A stretch of 22,047 nucleotides of DNA from a virus. Position 1 is the stretch's first letter. Each line of letters opens with the position of its first letter. The notes beneath the pieces were generated by a model. It worked only from the letters and a program-made list of their open reading frames with translations, was not told the origin of the DNA and did not search any database. Below are positions 6,977 to 15,714 of this stretch, piece after piece. Location: IMG/VR virus record IMGVR_UViG_3300044846_001015, positions 1-22,047 of that record; one strand, 5' to 3'. A program made the translations under genes and the position numbers.

Positions 6977-7826
6977 AGAAGAAGAATTAAAGCAATTCGT
7001 GTCTGAATATTTAGACATCAATGTAGATTCAATCGAATCATTAGAGAGTTTAAAAGAAACATTTGGTTCATCATTCGCAAGAAAAGATGTTTACAAGTCA
7101 GAACTATCAAAAGACCCAAATTTCATTAACCCATTAATCGGTAAAAGATTAGGAACTATTGAAACAAAAATTAAACAAGCAGCTAAGGATAAACTATCTT
7201 TAGAGTTTGATGCTGGGGATTTTAAGGATAAGTCTGTTGAAGATTTACTTGATTTAGTAACTGACAAAGCAAAAGGTAAGTTTGAAAAAGAGCTTGGCGA
7301 TATGCGTTCAAAGGTAACTGGCGATTCAAGTGAAATTGAAACTAAATACCAAGAGCAATTAAAGTTACTTCGTGAAGAAGCTACTAATTGGAAAACTCAA
7401 GCTAATAATGCTAACCAAGAGTTTGAATCATTCAAGACTGGTTTAGTAGTTAAAGAGAAACAACAGAAGCTAAACTCTAATTTAGAGAAAGTATTTAACT
7501 CTGTTAAGTATGCTCCAGAAGCAGATGAACTTCGTAAAGAAGGGTTCAAGACAAAAATTATGTCAGATGTAAAGTTTGATTTTGATGAAAATGATAATTT
7601 TAGTATCTTTGACAAAGAAGGTAAGACTTTATTCCATCCTAACAAGGCTGGAGTTCAATACTCTCCCGAAGATTACTTGAGAGATAAAGCTATTGAATAT
7701 AAGATTTACCAAATGAATCCAGATGGAGGAAGACAAACTAATCAGAGAGTGGTAACACAAGCTGAAAGTTCTGCTCCAGAAGGGCCAAGAGGAAGAATAA
7801 TACACCCATCGGCAGCTCAATATTAA
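6966..7826 (+). CDS. Probable capsid scaffold protein
   Basis: The 286-residue protein is highly charged and mainly helical, with a long coiled-coil region around residues 110-185 (Glu, Lys, Gln and Leu rich, no Pro). It lies directly before the major capsid gene, the usual place for a scaffold that shapes the procapsid and is then removed. The C-terminal tail is disordered and basic (GPRGRIIHPS). There is no Ser protease motif, so the scaffold seems not to be fused to a protease. It starts inside the end of the HeH/LEM-like gene. The assignment rests on position, coiled-coil content and size. Confidence 0.65.
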   Translation: MPIKEEELKQFVSEYLDINVDSIESLESLKETFGSSFARKDVYKSELSKDPNFINPLIGKRLGTIETKIKQAAKDKLSLEFDAGDFKDKSVEDLLDLVTDKAKGKFEKELGDMRSKVTGDSSEIETKYQEQLKLLREEATNWKTQANNANQEFESFKTGLVVKEKQQKLNSNLEKVFNSVKYAPEADELRKEGFKTKIMSDVKFDFDENDNFSIFDKEGKTLFHPNKAGVQYSPEDYLRDKAIEYKIYQMNPDGGRQTNQRVVTQAESSAPEGPRGRIIHPSAAQY

Positions 7827-7958
7827 TTGGGTTGCCCTTGTGGCAAAATATACACATCGCAAGTGCGTGGATGCCTTATCCAATAATTAAGGAATAAGTG
7901 CCGAAAACTTACAAGGCAATAGGAAATATGTAAGTGCATTTATTTTATATTAATTATT
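7827..7958 (+). other. Structured 132-base leader between scaffold and capsid genes
   Basis: This is the only long gap in the plus-strand head genes. It has several possible stems: TTGCC/GGCAA (7832-7836 with 7842-7846), GGAT/ATCC (7869-7872 with 7878-7881), CTTATCC with GGAATAAG (7875-7881 with 7891-7898, one bulge) and CTTAC/GTAAG (7908-7912 with 7930-7934). ACAAGGCAA at 7911-7919 can also pair with the first hairpin (TTGCC-C-TTGT), giving two mutually exclusive folds. No ORF or TAnnTTTG box is visible. It could tune capsid translation, mark an RNA processing site or be a self-contained RNA. Confidence 0.4.
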
Positions 7959-9008
7959 ATGTCGTATGTATTAGGACAATTAACAGCATGTCCAACCATC
8001 CAAAGAGAACTGACAGATTATTTTATGACTTGTCCAGTTAATGAGTTTATGCCATTCTTTGAATTCTTAAACTCTCCAATCAACAATATGGGGTTAGCTC
8101 AAGAAGTAGCTCCAGGCGGTGGTAAAATCCGCACAGTAAGATTAACTTACACTCCAAGACAATTAGAATCAGCAGTTACAGCCAATGTAGCTAACCCTAA
8201 ATGTAATGTATCTAACTTCATCGGAGATAGATATACTGATTACACTTTAGATACTGATGAGAACTTTGGTGTAGGTTTTTCAATGACAGCAGTAGAATTA
8301 GAAGCTGCTTGTATTGCTAACGAAACATATTTTGTTCGTAGATTAGCAGATTTAATTGATGCTTTAGACCGTAAATTAGCTACTGATACAACTTCAGATT
8401 TAGCTTCTATCGTAGGTAAATGGGCTTCAAATGTAACTATGAACGCATCTAATGAGTTTGTAGTAAATACATTACAACCATCTTCAGCATTCATTGACCC
8501 ACAAACAACTGCAAAGATTGACTTTGCAATGCAAAAAACTGGTTATTGCAATGAATCTATGATTTTTGCTGGTTCACAACTTGCAGAATATTATAGAGCA
8601 ACTTCATCAGCTGGATGTTGCACACAACAAGGTATTGATGTTGCTGCTATCTTTAACCAATATGGTAAAGCAGTAGCGTATGATAGAAGAATTGAATCAA
8701 CTTTTGGAACAGATAAAGCTGTTGCAATTCAAGCTGGTTCATTAGCTTTATTAACATACACTCGTACACCTTGGAAAGAAGGTATGCCACTTCCTTATCG
8801 TGATGCTGGTAACTATATTTCAACAGTAATTCGCTCTCCAAGAACTGGAATCCCTATGGATTTAACAGTTTCTGACACTTGCGGTTCTGTTTCGGTTTCA
8901 CTTGTAGCTACTACAAAACTTGTTGGATTACCATTGGACATTTATGCTCAAGGCGATTTCATGAGTGGTGTAAACTACATGGCGAAAATCAAAGTTACAA
9001 ATGTTTAA
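7959..9008 (+). CDS. Major capsid protein
   Basis: This 349-residue protein is of the usual size for an HK97-fold major capsid protein, with no signal or membrane segment. It follows a scaffold-like gene and a structured leader and is followed by a very strong terminator, as expected for a highly expressed gene. It has an N-terminal helical part (QRELTDYFMTCPVNEFMPFFEF), a Gly-rich loop (APGGGKIRTVRLTYTPR) and a long beta-rich C-terminal half. Several Cys (CPT, TCP, CCT) could be structural. I do not see a protease cleavage signal. The family was not confirmed by search; the call comes from context and general composition. Confidence 0.75.
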   Translation: MSYVLGQLTACPTIQRELTDYFMTCPVNEFMPFFEFLNSPINNMGLAQEVAPGGGKIRTVRLTYTPRQLESAVTANVANPKCNVSNFIGDRYTDYTLDTDENFGVGFSMTAVELEAACIANETYFVRRLADLIDALDRKLATDTTSDLASIVGKWASNVTMNASNEFVVNTLQPSSAFIDPQTTAKIDFAMQKTGYCNESMIFAGSQLAEYYRATSSAGCCTQQGIDVAAIFNQYGKAVAYDRRIESTFGTDKAVAIQAGSLALLTYTRTPWKEGMPLPYRDAGNYISTVIRSPRTGIPMDLTVSDTCGSVSVSLVATTKLVGLPLDIYAQGDFMSGVNYMAKIKVTNV

Positions 9009-9020
9009 TTTTCATTAATT

Positions 9021-9055
9021 GGTGGGGGGCTAAAACCCCCTACCTTTATTTTTTT
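9021..9055 (+). terminator. Strong intrinsic terminator after the capsid gene
   Basis: A 9-bp stem (9021-9029 with 9036-9044, one G-T pair, five G-C pairs next to the loop) and the loop CTAAAA are followed by a T-rich tract at 9045-9055. The next gene starts at 9059 with no clear promoter, so it may be a partial terminator that sets a high capsid-to-connector ratio. Confidence 0.85.
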
Positions 9056-9058
9056 AAT

Positions 9059-10072
9059 ATGGCTTGTTTCGATAATCTTATAGGATTAAAAGGCTCTTGT
9101 GCAGAGAGTGCGTTACCATCTGATGGTTTATATTTAAACACACTTGGTATTAGCAGAGAATTTATAGAGGATATAATCAATGAAGATTATGCTGATGTAG
9201 ATTCTTTTGTGTTAGATAAGATTTCTTTGGCTCAAGACCAAATCAAAAGTGATATTTACTCTAAGTTTACAGCTAAGTTTAATGTAACATCAATCTTAGA
9301 ATCTGTAAGGTTAGGACAATTCAACGAAACACCAACTATTGTACCAGCCATTGCTGGAAGTTCTAAAGGCATACAAATGCGTATATGGAACGATACTACC
9401 TTTGCTAAATGTTATGTATCTACTATTCAAACTTACTGGAATTTTACTGGTAATGTTGATTTAAAAGTATATGACCTTACACAAGGTAAATTATTAGACA
9501 CTATCGTAGTTGCATCTGTTGCAAATCAGATTGTACAAACTACTATTAATAAAGTATATAAAAGCTCAAGTCAAGACTTAAACATAGTCTTTATTTATGA
9601 TTCTACTTTTCAATCTTATGCTTCAAGCTTCTTAAACGCTGGTTGTGTAACTTGTAATAGAGGTGGAGCTTTTATGCAAAACAAATATGTTTACTCTACT
9701 GGAGTAACATTTGAAAACGCAGACCCTAAAACACAAACTTATTTGAATGGCGAAAGTGATACTGGTGGTATCTCTGTTGTTTATTCTTTACAATGCGACC
9801 ACGAAGCTTGGATTTGCAGTAATGCTAACTTCTTTGTGAGTGCAATGTTATACAAAACTGCTTATTTGATTACTCAATATGCAGATTTAATGAGCAATTC
9901 ATTCTCAAGTGCTAATATTGATAGAGATAGATTAAGGAGCAAGATGGAATATTATGAATTTGAGTACAATAATAGATTAGAAGCTGGAGTAAAAAACTTA
10001 AAGATACCTTCTTATGATGTTTGTTTTTCTTGCAATAGATTAAGAATGAACAAAACAATCTTGCCAAGTTGA
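9059..10072 (+). CDS. Virion-module protein, possibly a head-tail connector or minor capsid component
   Basis: I start the 337-residue protein at the ATG at 9059, just after the capsid terminator; a longer frame reaching back to 8879 lies in the capsid gene. The N-terminus MACFDNLIGLKGSC suggests a cytoplasmic virion protein. Residues 25-80 are helical and acidic, residues 90-250 are beta-rich with aromatic residues, and the C-terminus is helical again (IDRDRLRSKMEYYEFEYNNRL) and ends with two Cys in CFSCNRL. Many Cys residues are spread through it, which is unusual. It lies between the capsid and the neck genes, so an adaptor or minor head role is likely. I do not recognise the family. Confidence 0.6.
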   Translation: MACFDNLIGLKGSCAESALPSDGLYLNTLGISREFIEDIINEDYADVDSFVLDKISLAQDQIKSDIYSKFTAKFNVTSILESVRLGQFNETPTIVPAIAGSSKGIQMRIWNDTTFAKCYVSTIQTYWNFTGNVDLKVYDLTQGKLLDTIVVASVANQIVQTTINKVYKSSSQDLNIVFIYDSTFQSYASSFLNAGCVTCNRGGAFMQNKYVYSTGVTFENADPKTQTYLNGESDTGGISVVYSLQCDHEAWICSNANFFVSAMLYKTAYLITQYADLMSNSFSSANIDRDRLRSKMEYYEFEYNNRLEAGVKNLKIPSYDVCFSCNRLRMNKTILPS

Positions 10073-10182
10073 TTTATAGCGAGATAGATGGCATATATGA
10101 AACATTCTTCATTTCAGACTTTTGGATTGAAGGAGATGAGTTTATCCAACAATTAGTAACGATTAAAATAATATTAAACTGA
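10069..10182 (+). CDS. Possible small ORF with TTG start, unknown product
   Basis: Between the connector-like gene and the next gene, one frame is open from 10039 to the TGA at 10180-10182, whose last base is also the A of the next ATG (TGATG). This tight junction and the clean amphipathic sequence (YETFFISDFWIEGDEF, then IQQLVTIKIILN) suggest real coding. There is no ATG in the frame. The best start is TTG at 10069, giving 37 residues and overlapping the upstream stop. A -1 frameshift extension of the upstream protein is an alternative, but no canonical slippery heptamer is present. Confidence 0.35.
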   Translation: MIYSEIDGIYETFFISDFWIEGDEFIQQLVTIKIILN

Positions 10183-10802
10183 TGACAGTAGCAGACTACC
10201 AAACCAAACTAAGGAATCAAATCAAGGCTTTAAAGTCTGATAAGATTATGCAGTTGGCTGTCTATTCTGTTAATCAAAAAAGGATTGAAAGAATATTTGA
10301 GAAGGGGCAAAACACTTATGGTTTTAAGATTGGGGATTACAATAGTACAACCCCAGTTTACATTAGACCAGAAGATGCTCCTAAAGCAGTTAAGTTAGGT
10401 GGTAAGCCAGAAGCTATTAAAGGAAAGTCTTATAAAAATAAGACTGGAGTTACTTTTAAGAGTACAGAAAAGAATCCAGAAACAGCTTATTACCCAAGTT
10501 ATAAAGCCTTTAGAAGGGCTATGGGTAGAGAAACTGGCTTTGTTAATATAAGGCTTAATAACCGATTACAAGGGGATTTGGCTAACGCTACTATAAGTAA
10601 AGCTACAACTAACTTAGCAAACAATAAACCTATTAAGGTTGATAACCATAGATACATTGTTACTCTTAAAAACCAAGAGAACATTGATAAGGTTCAGTCT
10701 TTAGAAAAGAGATATGGTAAGATAATTGACTTAACTGGGCGAGAGGTTAAATTTTACCACGAGATATTAGAAAAAGAATTTAGATTAGCTTTAGCAAAAT
10801 GA
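10182..10802 (+). CDS. Putative neck / tail-completion protein
   Basis: The 206-residue protein is basic and starts with a helix (TKLRNQIKALKSDKIMQLAV). A central Lys/Gly/Thr-rich part looks flexible, and the C-terminal IDLTGREVKFYHEILEKEFRLAL looks like the closing helix of small virion morphogenesis proteins of the HK97 gp10 kind. Those act as adaptors between the head connector and the tail. It overlaps the next gene by four bases (ATGA at 10799-10802) and follows the connector-like gene, so position supports a neck role. Sequence similarity is only by eye. Confidence 0.5.
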   Translation: MTVADYQTKLRNQIKALKSDKIMQLAVYSVNQKRIERIFEKGQNTYGFKIGDYNSTTPVYIRPEDAPKAVKLGGKPEAIKGKSYKNKTGVTFKSTEKNPETAYYPSYKAFRRAMGRETGFVNIRLNNRLQGDLANATISKATTNLANNKPIKVDNHRYIVTLKNQENIDKVQSLEKRYGKIIDLTGREVKFYHEILEKEFRLALAK

Positions 10803-11428
10803 TACAAACGATAGTAAGATATATGCAAAATAAGCTGGATGCTGAAACTATCTTCCAAAGAAACTACGGATTAACCGAGTTAATAGAAAGAGATGGTAGG
10901 GTATTCCCTTTATTTTACGAAACTGATGGTAAATATAAGCTTGATTTTCAACCTAATAAATGGTTTGGAGTTTCTTATTTTAGAAAGAATGGTAATGTAA
11001 GCTTTGCTGATGGTAATTTCCCTTCTTTAAAGCCTTGTGAAGTACCAGTTACTGTTACAGTCCCATTGAAGTTTATTTGTTCGATTAAGAAGGCTAAATT
11101 GAAGTGTGATGACAATTATGCTGGGGATGACTTGGCTTTTTATATAGCAAAATTATTTGAGGATATTAATGGCTTGAGGACAGAATTAAAGGCAAAAAGA
11201 GCTACCTTTGTAGTAGGAGAATATAGTACAGATTCACAAAAAGTTCTTGATTCAGAATTTAATGGTATGGATGCTATATTTAAACCAGAATATGTTTACT
11301 TATCAATGGACATAGAGATAAATGTTCAAACAACTAAAGAATGTATGTTTGATTATTGTGGTGGTGTAATCATTGATGAGGATGCAGATAAAGTAGTAGA
11401 TTCAAGAAATAACAAATTAAGAGCATAG
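10799..11428 (+). CDS. Putative neck or tail-terminator protein
   Basis: A 209-residue soluble protein with an N-terminal helix (IQTIVRYMQNKLDAETIF). It is followed by alternating beta segments (VPVTVTVPLKFICSI) and an acidic C-terminus with YLSMDIEINVQTTKECMFDYC. Size, the beta-rich middle and its place between a neck-like gene and the fibre fit a tail-terminator or neck component. No family is recognised with certainty. It is separated from the fibre gene by only two bases, so both are probably on one transcript. Confidence 0.45.
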   Translation: MIQTIVRYMQNKLDAETIFQRNYGLTELIERDGRVFPLFYETDGKYKLDFQPNKWFGVSYFRKNGNVSFADGNFPSLKPCEVPVTVTVPLKFICSIKKAKLKCDDNYAGDDLAFYIAKLFEDINGLRTELKAKRATFVVGEYSTDSQKVLDSEFNGMDAIFKPEYVYLSMDIEINVQTTKECMFDYCGGVIIDEDADKVVDSRNNKLRA

Positions 11429-11430
11429 AA

Positions 11431-14400
11431 ATGGCAGATGTAAGAATAACACAATATCCATTAAAATCAATTATATCAGATAATGATATATTTTTGATTG
11501 CAGATTCTAATGATATAGATGTAAATGGATTTCCTAAATATAAAAAAGTAAGAGCAAAGGATTTACCTTCTATTGTAAACACAGCAGAAAATATTACTTA
11601 TGCTAACTTAATGGCTTCTATTGCAGCCAATGACCTTATTATAGGTACATTTTATAGAATTACTGATTCTACTTCTGGAGTTTCTCCATTATTAGTACAA
11701 GCAGTAGGTGTAAATGCTATTAGCTATCAAGCTTTTGATGGTGCAAATCCACTTAATACTATTAACTATAATGTTGCAACCGATACAATTAGATGGAATA
11801 AAAACGAAACAAACCCTCCACAAGATTATTTAAGTGGTTCTGGTATTGTTAAATCTACTGCTGGTACTATTTCTTATTTAACTGATAACTCTACTAATTG
11901 GAATACGGCTTTTAACGATTCAATCGTAAGTGCTGCCGTAACTGGTAGTGCTACAAAGACTTTAACTCTTAATCAACAAGATGGTGGTACGGTTACTGCT
12001 TCTTGGAGTGATATAGATACTGGATTAACTTCGGTTGGTCTTACTATGCCTTCTGCTTTTACTGTTTCTAATAGTCCTTTGACTGCTAATGGAACACTTG
12101 CAGTAACTGGGGCTGGTGTTGCTTCTCAATATGTTAGAGGAGATGGTACTTTAGCTGCTTTCCCTACTTCAACTGGTGGTGGTTCTTCAGTAAGTTATTA
12201 TTTTAATGGAGGTACTAATCAAGGAACAATAGGTGGAAACACTTATTATGAAATGAGCAAGACTGCTGTTATAGGAGTTGGTGCTGATTTTAATATTAGT
12301 TCAAATGGCTATGTTGCTCAATTTGTAACAGATGCTAACGACCCAGCTTTATTATCTATACCAGCTGGTAATTGGAACTTTGAAATGTGGTTTTCTGCAA
12401 GTTCTAATGGTGGTAGTCCAAGTTTTTATTTAGAATTATATAAATATGATGGTGCTACGCTTACTTTAATTTCAAGTGGCTCTGCTGTTCCAGAATCAAT
12501 TACTGGTGGTACTGCTATTGATTTATATACTACTGCTTTAGCTGTTCCTTTAACATCATTAACAATAACTGATAGATTAGCTGTTAGAGTATTTGTTAAT
12601 AATAGTAGTAGAACAATTACACTTCATACACAAAACGGACATTTATGTCAAGCAATAACAACATTTTCTACTGGATTAACAGCCTTAAATGGTTTAACTA
12701 ATCAAGTTCAATATTTTGCAGTAGGTACAAGTGGAACTGACTTTGCTATATCAAGTGCAACAGATACACATACTTTTAACTTACCAACGGCTTCGGCAGC
12801 CAATAGAGGTGCTTTAAGTAGTGCTGATTGGACTACATTTAGTGCTAAGATTGGAGGAACGGGAACAACTAATTACTTACCAAAGTTTACAGGAGCAAGT
12901 GCTTTAGGGAACTCTTTGATATTTGATAATGGTACGAATATTGGTATAAACACAACAACTCCAGCAACTAAATTAGATGTTGTAGGTAGTGTAGCAGATA
13001 CTGCCGTTGTAGGTGGTATTACTGTTGAACAAACTACATTATTTAGACCTTCAAATAGTGCAGGTGGATTAAGAACAGGTTTTAATACAACAGGTGGGGA
13101 TGTTTATGTATGGTCTTCAACAAGTGGTGCAAGTTTAAACTTTGGAACAAGAGTAGCACCAAATAATAATGTTGGAATGACTTTGCTTTCAAGTGGTAAT
13201 TTTGGTATAGGAACTACTGCACCTGCAAGTAAATTAGATGTACAAGTTTCAACTGCTGGAACTTCAATTATAGGATATTTTAATAATAATGACTTTACTG
13301 CTGCAAATAAATCAGTATTAAGAGTAAGACAACAAACAGGAGTTTCAACTGGATTTTCGGGTTACTTTGGTATGGATGGGAATGTTTTATTCTTATCAAA
13401 TGATACTACTGCAACAAGGCATTTAGCAATTTCTACAACAGGTGCAGCAACATTTTCTTCTTCGGTAACGGCAGGTTTATCTTCTGCTACTGGAACACAA
13501 TTAACTTTAAATGCTTTATATTCAAATGGTATAACTTTCTTAAATACAAATGTTGGTGTTGATAATAGAAATTTTAGAATTATAACAGACCAAGGTGTTT
13601 ATGGAACTTTTAACATTCAAAAAAGTACAACACAAGGTGGTTCTACTTATGCTAATATATTATCTTTTGACCAAAATAGTGTAGCAACATTTAGTGCAGA
13701 TGCAACAATCAACGGAGTAAAAGTAGGTAGAGGCGGAGGAAATATTGCAACAAATACTGCGGTAGGAGCAAGTGCTTTAAACGCAAACACAACTGGTGCA
13801 AATAATATTGCAATAGGTTTATCTTCTTTAACAAATAATACTACAGGTGGGACAAATACCGCAATAGGTAATTTTTCTTTGGCTACTAATACAACTGGTA
13901 TTAATAATGCTGCTTTTGGATTTCAATCATTAGTATTTAATGTTACTGGTTCAGCAAATACCGCAATAGGTCGTGATGCTTTACAAAATAACACCGCATC
14001 TAATAATACGGCAGTTGGTTTTGAAGCTGCTTTAACTAACACAAGTGGTACAGATATAACCGCAATAGGATATAGAGCATTAAAATTCTCTACTGGAGTT
14101 TCTAATACTGCCGTTGGTAGTAACGCATTAACTGCAAACACTACGGGAGCAAATAATACTGCTCTTGGTAGTGGTACTTTAATCGCAAATACAACAGGTG
14201 CAACTAATACTGCGGTAGGTGTAAATGCTTTAACTGTAAACACAACGGGTTCACAAAACACATCAGTTGGTGTAAGTTCTTTATCAGCAAATAATACTGG
14301 CTCTCAAAATACTGCTATTGGTAGGTCAGCTTTATTTACAAATACAACTGGTTTAAATAATACTGGTCTTGGTTATCAAGCATTATATTTTAATTCTATT

Positions 14401-15219
14401 GGTTCGAATAATACCGCTTTAGGTGCTGCTGCTTTGCTTAACAACACCGCAAATAATAATACCGCAGTCGGTTTTGAAGCAGCTACTAATAATACAACAG
14501 GAGCAGCTACAACTGCTATCGGTTATCAAGCCCTAAAAATAAATTCAACTGGGGCAAATAACACCGCAGTAGGAAGTTCTGCATTAGGTTTAAATACAAC
14601 AGGTCAACAAAATACTTCGGTTGGAAGTGCTTGTTTAGTAAATAACACAACAGGAAATGATAACACCGCTATTGGTGTATCAGCTTTACAGTCAGTTACT
14701 ACTGCAAGTAATAATACTGCAGTTGGAAGACTTGCTTTAGGAGCAAATACCGCAGCCAATAACACCGCAGTTGGTTTTGAATCTTCTTATTTGAATACAA
14801 CAGGAACAGGAATAGTTTCAGTAGGTTACCAAGCATTAAGAGCAAATACAGGTATTCAAAATACTGGTATTGGTTTTCAATCTTTATTAGTTAATACAAC
14901 GGGTACATCAAACACCTCATTAGGGTTTCAAAGTTTAGTTGCTAATACTACTGGTGCAGTTAATACTGCTATTGGTAATGGTGCTTTAAGTGCTAATACA
15001 ACAGGTGCTTCAAATAGTGCATTAGGTGTAGGAACACAAAGTGGTAATTTTAACGCAAGTGTTATTTTAGGTAGAGATGCAACTGCAACTGCTTCAAATC
15101 AATTTGTTGTAGGTTCTGCATCTTATCCAGCAGGAGCAGTAGCAACAGAAGTAAACGCTTCATCAAAAGTTTGGAATGTAGTAATTAACGGAGTAGCACA
15201 AAAAATATTATTAGCATAA
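11431..15219 (+). CDS. Tail fibre / adhesin-like virion protein with 17-residue repeats
   Basis: The 1262-residue protein starts with a compact adaptor-like segment (MADVRITQYPLKSI). It continues with beta-rich domains, including two GIGTTxPxxKLDV-type motifs near residues 505-517 and 590-604 that are typical of phage fibres. Residues 775-1194 are about 25 tandem 17-residue repeats of the type NTAxGxxALxxNTTGxN. They resemble the head repeats of trimeric YadA-type adhesins and probably form a trimeric beta-roll shaft. The C-terminus ends in WNVVINGVAQKILLA, and no S74 autoprotease chaperone is seen. The gene stop overlaps the next start (TAATG). The likely role is receptor binding or a shaft. 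Confidence 0.85.
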   Translation: MADVRITQYPLKSIISDNDIFLIADSNDIDVNGFPKYKKVRAKDLPSIVNTAENITYANLMASIAANDLIIGTFYRITDSTSGVSPLLVQAVGVNAISYQAFDGANPLNTINYNVATDTIRWNKNETNPPQDYLSGSGIVKSTAGTISYLTDNSTNWNTAFNDSIVSAAVTGSATKTLTLNQQDGGTVTASWSDIDTGLTSVGLTMPSAFTVSNSPLTANGTLAVTGAGVASQYVRGDGTLAAFPTSTGGGSSVSYYFNGGTNQGTIGGNTYYEMSKTAVIGVGADFNISSNGYVAQFVTDANDPALLSIPAGNWNFEMWFSASSNGGSPSFYLELYKYDGATLTLISSGSAVPESITGGTAIDLYTTALAVPLTSLTITDRLAVRVFVNNSSRTITLHTQNGHLCQAITTFSTGLTALNGLTNQVQYFAVGTSGTDFAISSATDTHTFNLPTASAANRGALSSADWTTFSAKIGGTGTTNYLPKFTGASALGNSLIFDNGTNIGINTTTPATKLDVVGSVADTAVVGGITVEQTTLFRPSNSAGGLRTGFNTTGGDVYVWSSTSGASLNFGTRVAPNNNVGMTLLSSGNFGIGTTAPASKLDVQVSTAGTSIIGYFNNNDFTAANKSVLRVRQQTGVSTGFSGYFGMDGNVLFLSNDTTATRHLAISTTGAATFSSSVTAGLSSATGTQLTLNALYSNGITFLNTNVGVDNRNFRIITDQGVYGTFNIQKSTTQGGSTYANILSFDQNSVATFSADATINGVKVGRGGGNIATNTAVGASALNANTTGANNIAIGLSSLTNNTTGGTNTAIGNFSLATNTTGINNAAFGFQSLVFNVTGSANTAIGRDALQNNTASNNTAVGFEAALTNTSGTDITAIGYRALKFSTGVSNTAVGSNALTANTTGANNTALGSGTLIANTTGATNTAVGVNALTVNTTGSQNTSVGVSSLSANNTGSQNTAIGRSALFTNTTGLNNTGLGYQALYFNSIGSNNTALGAAALLNNTANNNTAVGFEAATNNTTGAATTAIGYQALKINSTGANNTAVGSSALGLNTTGQQNTSVGSACLVNNTTGNDNTAIGVSALQSVTTASNNTAVGRLALGANTAANNTAVGFESSYLNTTGTGIVSVGYQALRANTGIQNTGIGFQSLLVNTTGTSNTSLGFQSLVANTTGAVNTAIGNGALSANTTGASNSALGVGTQSGNFNASVILGRDATATASNQFVVGSASYPAGAVATEVNASSKVWNVVINGVAQKILLA
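13753..15012 (+). repeat. 25 tandem coding repeats of 51 (or 48) bp in the fibre gene
   Basis: Units of 17 residues (five of them 16) follow one another without gaps from N775 to residue 1194, then a degenerate 26th unit. A triplet of units recurs three times: a 16-residue unit ending in A-(S/N/A)-N, a unit starting NTAVGFE, and a unit with a VGY or IGY core. These triplets sit at units 5-7, 14-16 and 20-22, suggesting past segmental duplication. Codons vary between copies, so the array is not recent. Confidence 0.85.
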
Positions 15220-15542
15220 TGACAACATACACTTGGACAATCGAAAGTCTATACACACAAACAATCGCTGATGAGGCTGATTATGTAGTGATAGCAAATT
15301 ATTTAGTATTAGGAGTAGATGGAGAATATTCGGCATCACTTTCTAATATCGCACAATTCTCAACGGAGAATGTAGAAACTTTTATTCCTTACGAGGACTT
15401 AACTAACGAAATCGTTGTTGGTTGGGTACAATCGGTTTTAGGAGTAGATGGAGTAGCTAATTTAGAGGCTTGTATTCAAGGACAAATTGATTCTTTAATC
15501 AATCCTCCTACATACCCAGTAAACACACCTTTACCCTTTTAA
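15219..15542 (+). CDS. Small phage protein, DUF7936-like
   Basis: A 107-residue acidic protein starting TTYTWTIESLY, with a central beta-like part (YVVIANYLVLGVDGEYSASL) and a C-terminal FIPYEDLTNEIVVGWVQSVLG. This layout (an opening TYTWTI strand, a GxDG turn, then PYxxLT and VxGWVQ) matches a small protein family found near fibre genes of many phages (DUF7936 as I recall it). The function is unknown. The last residues are Pro-rich (NPPTYPVNTPLPF). It starts at the base where the fibre stops, so it is probably made with the fibre and may be a fibre accessory. Confidence 0.65.
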   Translation: MTTYTWTIESLYTQTIADEADYVVIANYLVLGVDGEYSASLSNIAQFSTENVETFIPYEDLTNEIVVGWVQSVLGVDGVANLEACIQGQIDSLINPPTYPVNTPLPF

Positions 15543-15544
15543 TT

Positions 15545-15697
15545 ATGGACAACAAAACATCAAAACTAATATTAAAAGAAGCATTAAATATAGCAATCTC
15601 AAAAGGTTGCTTTAACTTAATCGAAGTGTCAAATATTGTAAAAGCTATTGAATTTATAGAAAGCCAACCCGATATTGAATTTGGAGAAATAGAATAA
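15545..15697 (+). CDS. Small helical protein, paralogue of the next gene
   Basis: A 50-residue acidic protein with the segment LKEALNIAISKGCFNLIEVS followed by NIVKAIEFIESQ. It starts two bases after the preceding stop. The downstream 52-residue protein has the same helix - KGxFNL - helix layout, so the two are likely tandem paralogues. No membrane segment or motif is visible. The function is unknown. Confidence 0.65.
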   Translation: MDNKTSKLILKEALNIAISKGCFNLIEVSNIVKAIEFIESQPDIEFGEIE

Positions 15698-15714
15698 ATA
15701 ACTAACTTTGAATT

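Noticed and set aside
7861-7880. 23S rRNA-like string (GTGGATGCCTT) in the capsid leader
   Set aside because: Only about ten bases resemble the 5' end of 23S rRNA and the flanking sequence does not, so it is a chance match.
7629-7883. Antisense ORF over the scaffold end and capsid leader
   Set aside because: It has a Ser- and Cys-rich composition with no domain pattern and overlaps two well-supported features; it is a shadow.
7827-7958. Hammerhead or other small self-cleaving ribozyme in the capsid leader
   Set aside because: A GAAA is present, but there is no CUGANGA core or matching third stem, and no other ribozyme consensus is recognisable.
8879-9058. Extended N-terminus of the connector-like gene starting at 8879
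   Set aside because: It would lie in the capsid gene in another frame and cross the capsid terminator; the ATG at 9059 is the natural start.
13923-14261. 112-residue antisense ORF in the fibre repeat region
   Set aside because: It is the antisense reading of the 17-residue repeats and shows the same periodicity; repeat codons leave the opposite frame open by chance.
13753-15012. Diversity-generating retroelement acting on the fibre
   Set aside because: No reverse transcriptase, template repeat or adenine-biased variable region is visible in the window.
13753-15012. CRISPR array
   Set aside because: The repeats are coding, in frame, of variable sequence and without unique spacers.
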